In this document: in pieces, positions 1-7,628 of the stretch
How the letters are laid out: the number at the start of each line of letters is the position of its first letter
How positions within the stretch are numbered: the stretch's first letter is position 1
From: Pseudomonas vranovensis DSM 16006
GTDB taxonomy: Bacteria; Pseudomonadota; Gammaproteobacteria; Pseudomonadales; Pseudomonadaceae
Length of the DNA stretch: 64,000 bases
NCBI RefSeq assembly: GCF_000425805.1
Contig: NZ_AUED01000017.1
Span: forward strand, 144,941 to 208,940
Reading direction: 5' to 3'
Position numbers and translations under genes: made by a program
Notes under the pieces: model-generated
What the model was told of the DNA's origin: nothing
The model's input: only the letters and a program-made list of their open reading frames with translations
Databases searched by the model: none

Positions 1-1
1 C

Positions 2-382
2 CACGAGATGGAAGAGCCTTGCCACCGCATGGCGGTGGGGCTGCAGCCTTCCACCTACATCCCGCCGCATCGGCACCTGTCGGCCGACAAGGCCGAGTGC
101 CTGATCGTGCTGCGCGGCAAGCTGGGCCTGTTGATCTTCGATGAGCAGGGTGCGGTGCTCGACAAGCGGGTGCTCGAGGCCGGTGGCGATTGCCTGGGTG
201 TCGACTTGGCGCCGGGTACCTTTCATGGCCTGGTGGTGCTGGAAGCGGACAGCGTGATGTTCGAGTGCAAGTCCGGCCCTTATCGCCCCGTCGGCGACGG
301 TGAACTGGCCGGTTGGGCGCCTCGTGAAGGTGAACCGGGCGTGGCCGAGTACCAGGCCTGGATGCGCGCGCAGTTCGCCTGA
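2..382 (+). CDS. WbuC-family cupin metalloprotein, 5' end outside window
   Basis: This is the C-terminal 126 residues of a small cupin. The reading frame is open to the left edge, so the true start lies upstream; the first in-window ATG (position 8) is internal to the fold. The motif IPPHRH followed by a conserved AECLIVLRG strand is the metal-binding first cupin motif of the WbuC family, and the later FHGLVVL strand supplies the second histidine. WbuC proteins occur near O-antigen genes in enterobacteria and as stand-alone genes in Pseudomonas, and their reaction is not established. No neighbour here points to a pathway. The family call is fairly safe; the substrate is unknown. Confidence 0.75.
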   Translation, partial: HEMEEPCHRMAVGLQPSTYIPPHRHLSADKAECLIVLRGKLGLLIFDEQGAVLDKRVLEAGGDCLGVDLAPGTFHGLVVLEADSVMFECKSGPYRPVGDGELAGWAPREGEPGVAEYQAWMRAQFA

Positions 383-449
383 GATCACTGCAGGAGCGGC
401 GGTGCGACGGCTCGACATGCTCGCGACTGTGGTCTATCAGCCACATCGC

Positions 450-474
450 ATCGCGGGGCAAGCCCGCTCCCACA
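450..474. repeat. REP-type palindrome fragment
   Basis: The core TCGCGGGGCAAGCCCGCTCC is the usual short P. putida-group REP arm and recurs at several other intergenic sites in this window. It sits between two plus-strand genes. Confidence 0.7.
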
Positions 475-511
475 ATCTGCTAAAGTGCCAGGCCGCCCCA
501 AGGAGCCTGCC

Positions 512-979
512 ATGCGTGCGATTGCCCCTCTTCTTCTGCTGTTGAGCATGCCTCTGGCTGCTGCCCCCCTGCACAATCAGTTCCTGCCGCCGGATGACTT
601 GTCCCTGCGCCAGGAAGCCGCCGAGACCCAGCAACTGCTGCAAGTCACCAGTTACTCGGTAGTGGTCGGCAACCAGCGCCAGTCCAACCAGCAACCCATT
701 CCGGTGACAGCGCCGTTGACGCTGCGCCTCAAGGGCAAGCCGTTGAGCAAGGGGGCCACCCTGAGCCAGGTGTTGATCAGCTTCGACGGCGAAAGCAAAA
801 GCCTGAAAAAGCCGGTGTTCGACGAAAAGAGCAAAGTCCTGAACCTGAACTACCCACTCAGCCAGTACCAGGTGATCCTCGACTTGCTGCGCAACGACAC
901 CGTCTATGTACAGTTCCTCAGCTATTCCAATGGCCATGTCTGGGCCGATCTGCACACCGGGGCCGTACGTGCGCGTTGA
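512..979 (+). CDS. Exported hypothetical protein, 155 aa
   Basis: The start at 512 is chosen because AGGAG lies at 501-505, about 6 bases upstream; a farther ATG at 485 has no ribosome site. The first ~18 residues (MRAIAPLLLLLSMPLAAA) are a clear Sec signal peptide with an AAA cleavage region. The rest is a soluble domain of about 135 residues, probably beta-rich, with no cysteines and no motif I can assign to a named family. It is probably periplasmic. The downstream PA4642-like gene follows after 70 bases and could be cotranscribed. Function unknown. Confidence 0.75.
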   Translation: MRAIAPLLLLLSMPLAAAPLHNQFLPPDDLSLRQEAAETQQLLQVTSYSVVVGNQRQSNQQPIPVTAPLTLRLKGKPLSKGATLSQVLISFDGESKSLKKPVFDEKSKVLNLNYPLSQYQVILDLLRNDTVYVQFLSYSNGHVWADLHTGAVRAR

Positions 980-1049
980 GCGCCGGGGCTAGGCAGGGGT
1001 AAACTGCCGGCCCGTGAAAATGTCCGTGATGGTTCAGTTGGAGTCGGTA

Positions 1050-1337
1050 ATGCGTAAAGACAAAAAGCAAGTGATTGGGGATGAGATCAGCGACGAGTAC
1101 GTCAAATCCTTCCTGCAGTACGAGCCGGCTGATGCGACTTCGCCTTCGCTGCACAAGCTGGTCAAGGCCTATCGTGGTCTGCGCATCGATGACTTCGAGC
1201 GCTTTGTCGGCTTCTTCGTCGAGGCCGGGCTGGACCTGGACGGCAAGGACGAGCACGGCCAGACCTTCGTCGATCAGATCCGCGACCAGCGCAATGGCGC
1301 CGAGTACATCGAGATCATCGGCAAAGCCCGTGGTTGA
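1050..1337 (+). CDS. PA4642-family small cytoplasmic protein
   Basis: This 95-residue acidic protein begins MRKDKKQVIGDEISDEYVK. The start at 1050 has GGAG at 1040-1043; an upstream ATG at 1014 would add 12 residues but has a poorer site. The sequence and the position beside mqo match the gene called PA4642 in P. aeruginosa, which neighbours mqoB. The ending FVDQIRDQRNGAEYIEIIGKA suggests a helical, ankyrin-like tail (DEHGQTFVDQI). No catalytic motif is visible. A strong terminator shared with mqo follows directly. Confidence 0.8.
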   Translation: MRKDKKQVIGDEISDEYVKSFLQYEPADATSPSLHKLVKAYRGLRIDDFERFVGFFVEAGLDLDGKDEHGQTFVDQIRDQRNGAEYIEIIGKARG

Positions 1338-1352
1338 TTGAACCGCGCCCAT

Positions 1353-1380
1353 AAAAAAACGCCCCGAAGGGCGTTTTTTT
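1353..1380. terminator. Bidirectional rho-independent terminator
   Basis: AAAAAAACGCCC-CGAA-GGGCGTTTTTTT forms a short GC stem flanked by A and T runs, so it can stop the PA4642-like gene from the left and mqo from the right. Confidence 0.9.
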
Positions 1381-1391
1381 ATGCCGGTGCG

Positions 1392-2897
1392 TTACGCGTA
1401 GTTTTGCGCCGGGCTGTTTTCGACCAGGCCCAGGACCTCGTCGTTGTGCGCGCTGATCTTGTGGTACAGCGCAGCATCGGCGGCCAGGACCTTTTCCCGG
1501 GCCGGGAAAATTTCCTTGAGCTTGGCAGCCCAGGCACCCTTGGTTTGCTCAGGGAAGCAGCGCTCGATCAGGTCCAGCATGATCGACACCGTTACCGAGG
1601 CGCCCGGGGAGGCACCGAGCAGGGCGGCGAGAGTACCGTCCTTGGCGGCCACCAGTTCGGTACCGAACTGCAGGATGCCACCTTTCTTCGGGTCTTTCTT
1701 GATGATCTGCACACGCTGACCGGCCACTTCCAGGCGCCAGTCCTCGGCTTTGGCCTCGGGGTAGAAGCGACGCAGCGAATCAAGACGCTGTTCCATCGAC
1801 TGCATCACTTCGCTCACCAGGTATTTGGTCAGGTCCATGTTGTCGCGGGCCACAGCCAGCATCGGGCCGATGTTGCCCATGCGTACCGACAGCGGCAGGT
1901 CGAGGAACGAGCCGTGCTTGAGGAACTTGGTGGTGAAGCCTGCGTAAGGACCGAACAGCAGGGAGGTCTTGCCGTCGACGACGCGGGTGTCCAGGTGTGG
2001 CACCGACATCGGCGGCGAGCCGACGGCTGCCTGGCTGTAGACCTTGGCCTGGTGCTTCTTGACCACTTCCGGGTTGTCGCAACGCAGCCACTGGCCGCTG
2101 ACCGGGAAGCCGCCGAAGCCTTTGCTTTCTTCGATACCCGAGGCTTGCAGCAGCGGCAGTGCCGCGCCACCGGCGCCGAGGAACACGAAGCGGGCGTCGA
2201 CTTCACGGCTGCTGCCGCTGTTGACGTCCTTGATGCTGACAGTCCAGCCGCTGCCGTTTCGGCGCAGGCCGGTAACACGCTTGCAGTACTTGACCTGGGC
2301 ATCCGGCGCGTTGGCCAGGTGCTTGAGCAGCTTGTTGGTCAAGGCGCCGAAGTTGACGTCGGTGCCTTTCATGACGCGGGTGGCGGCGATTTTCTGGTCG
2401 GCAGGGCGACCCGGCATCATCAGCGGCATCCACTCGCTCATCAGCGCTTTGTCTTCGGTGTACTCCATCTCGGAGAAGGCATGGTGCTGTTTGAGCAGCT
2501 CGAAGCGCTTCTTCAGGAAGCTCACGCCTTTGTCACCTTCGACGTAGCTCAGGTGCGGCACAGGGTTGATGAACGCCCGTGGCGAGCTGAATGCGCCTTT
2601 CTTGCTCAGGTAGGCCCAGAACTGCCGGGAAACCTCGAACTGGGTGTTGATGTGCACCGCTTTCTTGATGTCGATGCTGCCGTCGGCGGCCTGCGGCGTG
2701 TAGTTCAGTTCACACAGCCCGGCATGGCCGGTCCCGGCGTTGTTCCACGGGTTGGAACTTTCCGCGGCACCCGAATCCATCAACTCGACGACTTCCAGCT
2801 TGATTGCCGGGTCGAGTTCCTTGAGCAGTACGGCCAGGGTGGCACTCATGATGCCTGCCCCTACCAGTACTACATCGACTGCTTCGTTCTGCGCCAT
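1392..2897 (-). CDS. mqo: Malate:quinone oxidoreductase
   Basis: Mqo is a membrane-associated FAD enzyme that oxidises malate to oxaloacetate and passes electrons to the quinone pool in the TCA cycle. At 501 residues it is the usual length. The N terminus [22 protein letters not shown] holds the GxGxxxA FAD-binding fold, followed by the family stretches [20 protein letters not shown] and [11 protein letters not shown]. The start at 2897 is preferred to a longer frame reaching 2966, because GGAG lies just upstream and the protein then begins as in other Pseudomonas Mqo. Mqo replaces or supplements NAD-malate dehydrogenase in pseudomonads. The gene is monocistronic, with a terminator at 1353-1380. 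Confidence 0.96.
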   Translation of the reverse strand: MAQNEAVDVVLVGAGIMSATLAVLLKELDPAIKLEVVELMDSGAAESSNPWNNAGTGHAGLCELNYTPQAADGSIDIKKAVHINTQFEVSRQFWAYLSKKGAFSSPRAFINPVPHLSYVEGDKGVSFLKKRFELLKQHHAFSEMEYTEDKALMSEWMPLMMPGRPADQKIAATRVMKGTDVNFGALTNKLLKHLANAPDAQVKYCKRVTGLRRNGSGWTVSIKDVNSGSSREVDARFVFLGAGGAALPLLQASGIEESKGFGGFPVSGQWLRCDNPEVVKKHQAKVYSQAAVGSPPMSVPHLDTRVVDGKTSLLFGPYAGFTTKFLKHGSFLDLPLSVRMGNIGPMLAVARDNMDLTKYLVSEVMQSMEQRLDSLRRFYPEAKAEDWRLEVAGQRVQIIKKDPKKGGILQFGTELVAAKDGTLAALLGASPGASVTVSIMLDLIERCFPEQTKGAWAAKLKEIFPAREKVLAADAALYHKISAHNDEVLGLVENSPAQNYA

Positions 2898-3503
2898 TAA
2901 CGCGTCTCCAAAATCTACAGCACCAAATTGACAGCATAGGATCCTTGGCTTTGCCAGGATCGCCATGTCCGATTCTTCGCAGTTTTTGCAACTTCAGCGG
3001 ACACCGCCAACCGGGCTTTGCGTTGCCTATGAACGCATTTTAAGGCCGGTGCGGCAATTCGACTTATGGTCAAGGTGTCCGTCGTGCGTTATGGACCGGC
3101 CTCAGGCACTCATCCTGGATGAGCACGTTTGCCAGCTGTTCAGGGCTGTTCGGGACACTTTAGGTGCTTTTGCACATGCCAGACTGTTCATTGCTCGCCA
3201 CACTCTCGTGAAGTTGTGAAAACCCGTTTTTTCACGCTCTTTTGGAGTCGTGAACCTCAAAAGGGACTGCGCGATGGCAGGCCCGGCAGGTTCAGGCAGA
3301 GCAGAGGGCCAAATGACGCAGGCACACTGGCTGGTGCAAGACCTGTGTGGAAGGCTCTCTGTGGGCGGTGCGGAGGATGCGCAATGATGAACATTGGCGG
3401 TGCTGCGAGGCCCGATCAGGAGACGTCCTTATAATCGGGGGGAGATTATAACGATGTCGCGGGCAGAAATGATCTTTATTAGCGACTTTTATTGAAGCAA
3501 CCG
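2898..3503. other. 606-bp gap without a convincing gene
   Basis: The gap holds the mqo leader and promoter region and several inverted repeats: arms AGGCCGGT/ACCGGCCT at 3043-3050 and 3095-3102, a long imperfect hairpin at 3223-3265 and a TTATAATC/GATTATAA palindrome at 3429-3451. Short open frames here have no ribosome site and no family resemblance. A small RNA is possible but none is recognised. Confidence 0.5.
3223..3265. other. Imperfect long hairpin in intergenic region
   Basis: Outer pairs CCC (3223-3225) with GGG (3263-3265), a T-run with AAAA, then TTCACG/CGTGAA and CTC/GAG with a TTTT loop can fold into one long stem. It could be an attenuator or part of a small RNA; this is inferred from pairing only. 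Confidence 0.4.
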
Positions 3504-3737
3504 TCAGGCGGCCAGGCTGCGTTGCACCCAGTTGCCGCGCGCAGGCGTGCAAACCCGTGCGCTGGCGGGCAGGGGGCGGTTGAGCCAGGCCAGGCGAATT
3601 TCGTCGATTTCCACCCATTCGGCGCCACCAGGTGGCACCGCGCACTGCTTGAACGCCAGGCAACGGCCCTGATTATCGAGACGGGCGAAGCTGCGCATAT
3701 GTGGGCGGCCAAACAGGGAAGTCCAGAACCGGGACAT
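3504..3737 (-). CDS. Small hypothetical protein, 77 aa
   Basis: The protein starts MSRFWTSLFGRPHMRSF at 3737, with GAGGAA about 8 bases upstream. The same frame stays open far upstream, but those residues are the antisense of the lipoprotein gene. It is a short basic protein with the central stretch QCAVPPGGAEWVEIDEI. It has no signal peptide and no recognised domain. It is monocistronic and divergent from the lipoprotein gene. I cannot give a function. Confidence 0.65.
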   Translation of the reverse strand: MSRFWTSLFGRPHMRSFARLDNQGRCLAFKQCAVPPGGAEWVEIDEIRLAWLNRPLPASARVCTPARGNWVQRSLAA

Positions 3738-3914
3738 GGCGTAATTCCTCGTTGAGTGTTCTGGGCGCCAGCATAGCCGCGGGGTGATGAAGCGATTGTG
3801 ACAGCGAACCGCTGGCTTGAATGGCGGTCCTAATCGCCAGTGGCACGCTGATAGCTGGGCTGCGCCGTGCTGGTTATACTGGCGGCCTTTGCTGCCTATC
3901 CTGGAGAAATGAGC

Positions 3915-4499
3915 ATGTTGCAACGTTTGTTGTTCGGTTTGATCGCGGTGACCAGTCTGACCCTGGTCGGTTGTGCCCACAGCCCGCAACAGCTCAGTCC
4001 GCAACCTAAGCTGACCGCCCAGCTCGCCCCGGTCGGCCACGGCCAGCCGGTAGTGGTCAAGGTTGTTGATGGCCGTGGTACCCAAACCCTGGGCACCCGC
4101 GGTGGCCTGTACCCTGAAACCAGCGCCATCACCGTGACCGGCAATGACATCCTGCCCAAGCTGCAGGCCCAGGCCGAAGCCGCTGTACGCCTGCTCGGCT
4201 TCACCCCGACGCCCAATGCCTACAACGCACCGCAGTTGACCGTGACCCTGGCCGAGCTCAAGTACCAGTCGCCCAAGGAGGGCATGTACGTGACCGAAGC
4301 CACCATTGGCGCCACTTTCAAGGCTGACGTCTCCAATGCCAACCGTCGCTACAGCGGCCGCTACGGCGCCTCCCTGGACCAGCGCTTCGGCATGGCGCCG
4401 AACCAGGAAACCAATACCAAGCTGGTCAGCGACGTACTCAGCGACGCCCTGACTCGCCTGTTCAAGGACCAGGCCATCGGCCAGATCCTGGGCGAGTAA
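3915..4499 (+). CDS. YajG-family outer-membrane lipoprotein
   Basis: The N terminus MLQRLLFGLIAVTSLTLVGC ends in a lipobox (LVGC), so Cys20 should be lipidated and the protein anchored to a membrane. The mature part (~175 residues) contains VVVKVVDGRGTQTLGTR and the C-terminal VSDVLSDALTRLF, both typical of YajG-like proteins of unknown role. Start 3915 has GGAG (3903-3906) at good distance; ATG at 3909 is an alternative that lies too close. A terminator follows at 4517-4552. Lipoprotein status is secure, the family call good, the function unknown. Confidence 0.82.
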   Translation: MLQRLLFGLIAVTSLTLVGCAHSPQQLSPQPKLTAQLAPVGHGQPVVVKVVDGRGTQTLGTRGGLYPETSAITVTGNDILPKLQAQAEAAVRLLGFTPTPNAYNAPQLTVTLAELKYQSPKEGMYVTEATIGATFKADVSNANRRYSGRYGASLDQRFGMAPNQETNTKLVSDVLSDALTRLFKDQAIGQILGE

Positions 4500-4516
4500 A
4501 CCCGACGCATAAAAAA

Positions 4517-4552
4517 GCCCGATGGCTGCACCGCAGGCATCGGGCTTTTTTT
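4517..4552. terminator. Rho-independent terminator
   Basis: AGCCCGATG ... CATCGGGCT forms a 9-bp stem followed by a T-run, with a matching A-run on the left, so it can serve both the lipoprotein gene and the convergent small gene. Confidence 0.88.
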
Positions 4553-4564
4553 GTGCGCGCAGGT

Positions 4565-4771
4565 TCAGGCCGCCTCGACGTAGAAGTCCAGCACACTGAT
4601 GCCAGTCTGGCCGTCGACCTCGGGCAGGTCGTCGTGGGCGTGGCCACCCAAGGCGCAATACACCAACCATTGGCGGTCCTGGACGTTGAAGGCCAAACCG
4701 TCGATCAACGCTTGCTGTTCTTCACTTGGGGCGATCAGGTAGAGGCGGTCCTGGTTTTCGGCGTGCAACAT
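4565..4771 (-). CDS. Small acidic hypothetical protein, 68 aa
   Basis: The protein runs MLHAENQDRLYLIAPSEEQQ to a C terminus VLDFYVEAA. ATG at 4771 is chosen over ATG at 4783 because GGAG sits about 7 bases before it. It is cytoplasmic, acidic, with no cysteine cluster or known motif apart from a HAHDDLPEVDG stretch. It is convergent with the YajG-like gene and divergent from the next membrane protein. It looks like a genuine conserved small Pseudomonas gene; its role is unknown. Confidence 0.6.
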   Translation of the reverse strand: MLHAENQDRLYLIAPSEEQQALIDGLAFNVQDRQWLVYCALGGHAHDDLPEVDGQTGISVLDFYVEAA

Positions 4772-4918
4772 CACAAGCTCCATTTGGTCACGAGGGTCGG
4801 TATGTTCGCGCGTGTGGATGACGATCGTATGACGCAGCTTGTCGTTGGTCGAAAAGCACAGGACTTGTACGCAGGCTTGGTTAGAATGCCCGCCGATGTA
4901 TGACTTCGAGGTTGTGTA

Positions 4919-5179
4919 ATGTCGTTGCAAATGCTCTGGGCGCTGATTGCCGCCCATCCGGCCAAGCTGATCAACGTGCTGGCGCTGCTGATTACCTGCC
5001 CTGGCGGCCTGCTGCTGCACAGTGCCCGGCGTCGCGAGGCCCAGGCCCTTGCGGGCGCTGTGAGCGATGAGGCGGTGGTCGATGGCATGACCCTGCGTAT
5101 CAACCGCTTCTACTACATTCTGGGCTTTGCCTTCCTGGCGCTGGCCCTGCTGCTGTCCTGGTTCAGTACCTGGGTATGA
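4919..5179 (+). CDS. Small inner-membrane protein, 86 aa
   Basis: Two hydrophobic segments are visible, around residues 5-35 and 66-86, separated by a basic linker (HSARRREAQALAG) and a short hydrophilic loop. GAGG lies about 8 bases before the ATG. Probably a two-pass membrane protein with a basic cytoplasmic loop. No family is recognised. A REP-like hairpin follows the stop codon. Confidence 0.6.
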   Translation: MSLQMLWALIAAHPAKLINVLALLITCPGGLLLHSARRREAQALAGAVSDEAVVDGMTLRINRFYYILGFAFLALALLLSWFSTWV

Positions 5180-5184
5180 AACTT

Positions 5185-5213
5185 CGCGGGGCAAGTCGAG
5201 ACCTCGCCCCGCG
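5185..5213. repeat. REP-like hairpin between convergent genes
   Basis: CGCGGGGC and GCCCCGCG are perfect 8-bp arms around a 13-base loop. It lies between the membrane-protein stop and the acyltransferase stop and could also help terminate both transcripts. Confidence 0.65.
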
Positions 5214-5219
5214 ATCGCG

Positions 5220-6383
5220 CTACAGCCCCAAGCCCGCCTTGACCCGATACTGATTGCGCACCGGCATCGCATACTGCAACACCAGGTACGGCCGGTGCTC
5301 GGCCGGGCAGGCGTCCAGGCGGCGCTGCCATTCGGCCTGGGCACGGGCCAGCTCATCGGCCGGGAACAGCTTGTCGGCCTTGGGCACCTCCAGTGCCGGA
5401 TCGGCATCGGCCCACTGTGCATACGCCAGGTAGTGCACCGGGAACAGCCGGTAGCCACCCAGGATCTGCCGATCGATCTCTACCGCCAATTGCTTGGTGT
5501 CCTCGAAGAACGCGGTCACTGGCGGGGCGAAGTTGATGTGTACCCGGCCTTTGTAGCCGGTAATGCCCTGGGCAATGCTCAGGTCATCCTCACCCGGTGC
5601 CTTGCTGTAGGTGCCGGTGGTGGCGCGAATGAACAGCTCCCGGGCCTTGGCCTGGTCACACGGGTCGTATTCGTAGCTGATCGACACCGGGCTCAGGTTC
5701 AGTGACTGGATCACTGTGCCGAACGGCTCGTCCTTGCGGCTCATGTGGAACATTTTGAGGATCGCCGAATCAGTGCGATCGTCGCCGTCCTTGGCCCGCC
5801 CTTCAGCCTGGGCGATCCAGATCGATTGGCCGTCGTTGCGGATCGAATGATTGATATACGCCGACAACAGCTGGTAGGCAGCGAGCTTTTCCCGGCGGCC
5901 GGTAATGGAGCGGTGAACGATAAAGCTCTTGTTCAGACGCATCATGTCGCTGACGAACGGCTTCTGCAGCAGGTTGTCGCCGATGGCGATCCGTGGCGTG
6001 GGCAGGCCGGCGTGATATACCGCATAGTTGACGAACGCCGGGTCCATGACGATGTCGCGATGGTTGGCCAGGAACAGGTAAGCGGTGCCGGACTTGAGCA
6101 GTTCGACGCCGGTGTAGGTCACCCCGTCGGTGGCGCGCTCAATGGTGTGGTCGACGTAGTACTCGACCTTGTCCTGCAGGGTCGAGACGCAGCTGACCCC
6201 GGCGAACTCTTTGCGCAGGCGCCGGGCGATCAGCGGCTTGAGCAGCCAACCGAAGGCACCGGCCATGCGCGGGAAGCGGAAGTGGGTGAGGATATCGAGA
6301 AATGCCGGGTCGCTGAGCAGGCGTGCCAGAACGGCAGGGACCTCAGCGTCGTCGTACGGTCGGATGGCATCGAATTCGCCCAT
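5220..6383 (-). CDS. Glycerolipid acyltransferase-like protein (PlsC/PlsB superfamily)
   Basis: This 387-residue protein has the acyltransferase block FLANHRDIVMDPAFV and a later FIVHRSITGRREK block, as in 1-acylglycerol-3-phosphate acyltransferase-like proteins of gammaproteobacteria. It is expected to transfer acyl chains from acyl-CoA or acyl-ACP to a glycerolipid at the inner membrane. The histidine and the conserved aspartate are one residue farther apart (H-x5-D) than in classical HX4D enzymes, although an aspartate also sits at H+2. Two adjacent ATGs lie at 6386 and 6383; the second gives slightly better spacing from the purine-rich AAGAGAG. Its exact substrate is not deducible. Confidence 0.78.
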   Translation of the reverse strand: MGEFDAIRPYDDAEVPAVLARLLSDPAFLDILTHFRFPRMAGAFGWLLKPLIARRLRKEFAGVSCVSTLQDKVEYYVDHTIERATDGVTYTGVELLKSGTAYLFLANHRDIVMDPAFVNYAVYHAGLPTPRIAIGDNLLQKPFVSDMMRLNKSFIVHRSITGRREKLAAYQLLSAYINHSIRNDGQSIWIAQAEGRAKDGDDRTDSAILKMFHMSRKDEPFGTVIQSLNLSPVSISYEYDPCDQAKARELFIRATTGTYSKAPGEDDLSIAQGITGYKGRVHINFAPPVTAFFEDTKQLAVEIDRQILGGYRLFPVHYLAYAQWADADPALEVPKADKLFPADELARAQAEWQRRLDACPAEHRPYLVLQYAMPVRNQYRVKAGLGL

Positions 6384-6507
6384 CATGCTCTCTTGTTGGA
6401 AACGGCTAGGGTAATAGGTAGGGCCGGGGCTCGAAAAACGGTTCGAGCACGCGCAGGTCCTGTAAATAGACCGGCAATTATACGCACAAGTCACTGTGGA
6501 GGCCGCG

Positions 6508-6690
6508 ATGCTCGAAGCTGCGTTCTACGATTGTCCTTATTGCGGTGAAGAAGTCGAGACGACAGTGGACCTGTCCGGTGGTGACCAGGAGTACATCGAG
6601 GACTGCCAGGTGTGCTGCAAGCCCATCCGCTTTGTATTACAGGTGCATGGTGACGAATGGATGCTTGATGTCTACGGTGAGAATGACTGA
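6508..6690 (+). CDS. CPXCG-motif cysteine-rich protein
   Basis: This 60-residue protein has CPYCG near the N terminus and CQVCCKPI in the middle, a four-cysteine zinc-ribbon-like arrangement matching the CPXCG family. Start 6508 is set by GGAGG at 6498-6502; a GTG at 6496 overlaps that ribosome site and is unlikely. The stop codon overlaps the ATG of the next gene, so the two are translationally coupled. Function unknown. Confidence 0.85.
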   Translation: MLEAAFYDCPYCGEEVETTVDLSGGDQEYIEDCQVCCKPIRFVLQVHGDEWMLDVYGEND

Positions 6691-6950
6691 TGCAACGAAT
6701 CTATGAGCCGGAAAGCCTGCTGGAAGCGCAAATGCTGATGGGGATGCTAGACAGTGAGGGGGTCACGGTTCACCTGGTGGGGCGCGACCTGATCGGCGCC
6801 ATGGGGGACCTGCCGATGCAGGGGTTGTTGGGGCTGGCAGTGGCGGATGACCAGGCCGATTACGCACGCCAGTTGATCGCCGCGTACAATGCTGCCCAGC
6901 CACTGGTTGGCGACGAGCCGGAGAGTGTTCCCGGAACCCTGATTTGCTAG
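6690..6950 (+). CDS. DUF2007-type putative signal-transducing protein
   Basis: The 86 residues contain the DUF2007 pattern: MQRIYEPESLLEAQMLMGMLDSEG, then a Gly/Leu stretch, then ADDQADYARQLIAAY. These small proteins look like PII-like regulators but have no proven partner. It begins on the last base of the preceding stop codon and is followed within 13 bases by the HMCES-like gene, so three genes probably form one operon. Confidence 0.8.
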   Translation: MQRIYEPESLLEAQMLMGMLDSEGVTVHLVGRDLIGAMGDLPMQGLLGLAVADDQADYARQLIAAYNAAQPLVGDEPESVPGTLIC

Positions 6951-6963
6951 GTCTCTATCCCTC

Positions 6964-7584
6964 ATGTGTGGACGTTATGCGCTGTTTCGCTGGTCTCCTG
7001 CCTTTGCTGCATTGCCGGGGTTCCCGACCGACCAGCAGGCGCAATGGAACATTTCCCCGGGTAACTCGGTACTGATCCAGCGCCAGCTCGACGGCCAGCC
7101 GGCGCTTGCACGAGCGCGCTGGGGATTGACCCCGGCCTGGCTCACTGACCTTTCGCGCACGCCCGCCCATGCTCGGGCCGAGACCCTGGCCGAGCAGCCG
7201 ATGTTTCGCGAGGCTTTTCGGGTGCGCCGTTGCCTGATGCCGGCCAATGGTTTCTACGAGTGGCGCGGTACCCAGCGCAAGCGACCGTACTGGTTGACAC
7301 CGGGAGAGGGCTCTTCGCTGTTCTTTGCGGCGATCTGGGAGGCGTACCCGGTGCAGGACCAGGTCTGGTTGAGCACGGCGGTGGTGACCCAGGCTGCAGT
7401 GAATCAGCGTCGCCCGCTGATCCTCGATGCTGCAGGGCAAGCGATGTGGCTGGATCCCGAGACACCCTCGGCGCGGCTGTTTGAATTGCTGGCCAGCACC
7501 CAGGCCCCCTTGCGTGAGCGGGTGCTGGCCAATTTTGTGAATGATCCGAAGCTCAATGGGCCGGAGTGTTTGACTCCGGCTTGA
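6964..7584 (+). CDS. HMCES/YedK-family (SRAP) protein with changed catalytic residues
   Basis: SRAP proteins crosslink through Cys2 to abasic sites in single-stranded DNA. Here MCGRY gives Cys2 after Met removal; NISPG, ARAET (R71, E73), NGFYEW (E99) and RRPLIL follow in family order over 206 residues. Compared with E. coli YedK as I recall it, the abasic-site Asn75 position is His69 (AHARAET) and the catalytic His160 of the IHDRRP motif is Asn147 (VNQRRP). So the two polar residues appear exchanged. It may still crosslink DNA, with altered reversal. It lies at the end of the three-gene set and before a REP element. Confidence 0.85.
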   Translation: MCGRYALFRWSPAFAALPGFPTDQQAQWNISPGNSVLIQRQLDGQPALARARWGLTPAWLTDLSRTPAHARAETLAEQPMFREAFRVRRCLMPANGFYEWRGTQRKRPYWLTPGEGSSLFFAAIWEAYPVQDQVWLSTAVVTQAAVNQRRPLILDAAGQAMWLDPETPSARLFELLASTQAPLRERVLANFVNDPKLNGPECLTPA

Positions 7585-7589
7585 CGGCG

Positions 7590-7618
7590 CTTTCGCGGGG
7601 CAAGCCCGCTCCCGCGGC
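7590..7618. repeat. REP-type palindrome
   Basis: TTTCGCGGGGCAAGCCCGCT followed by CCCGCGGCG is the recurring short REP arm, placed between convergent stop codons. Confidence 0.65.
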
Positions 7619-7628
7619 GGCGATGAAT

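Noticed and set aside
1338..2900. 520-residue open frame on the plus strand
   Set aside because: It is the antisense of mqo; the product has no family resemblance and arises from GC-rich codon bias.
3429..3451. TTATAATC palindrome as a promoter -10 box
   Set aside because: No matching -35 element at the right distance, and the inverted repeat itself explains the TATAAT look.
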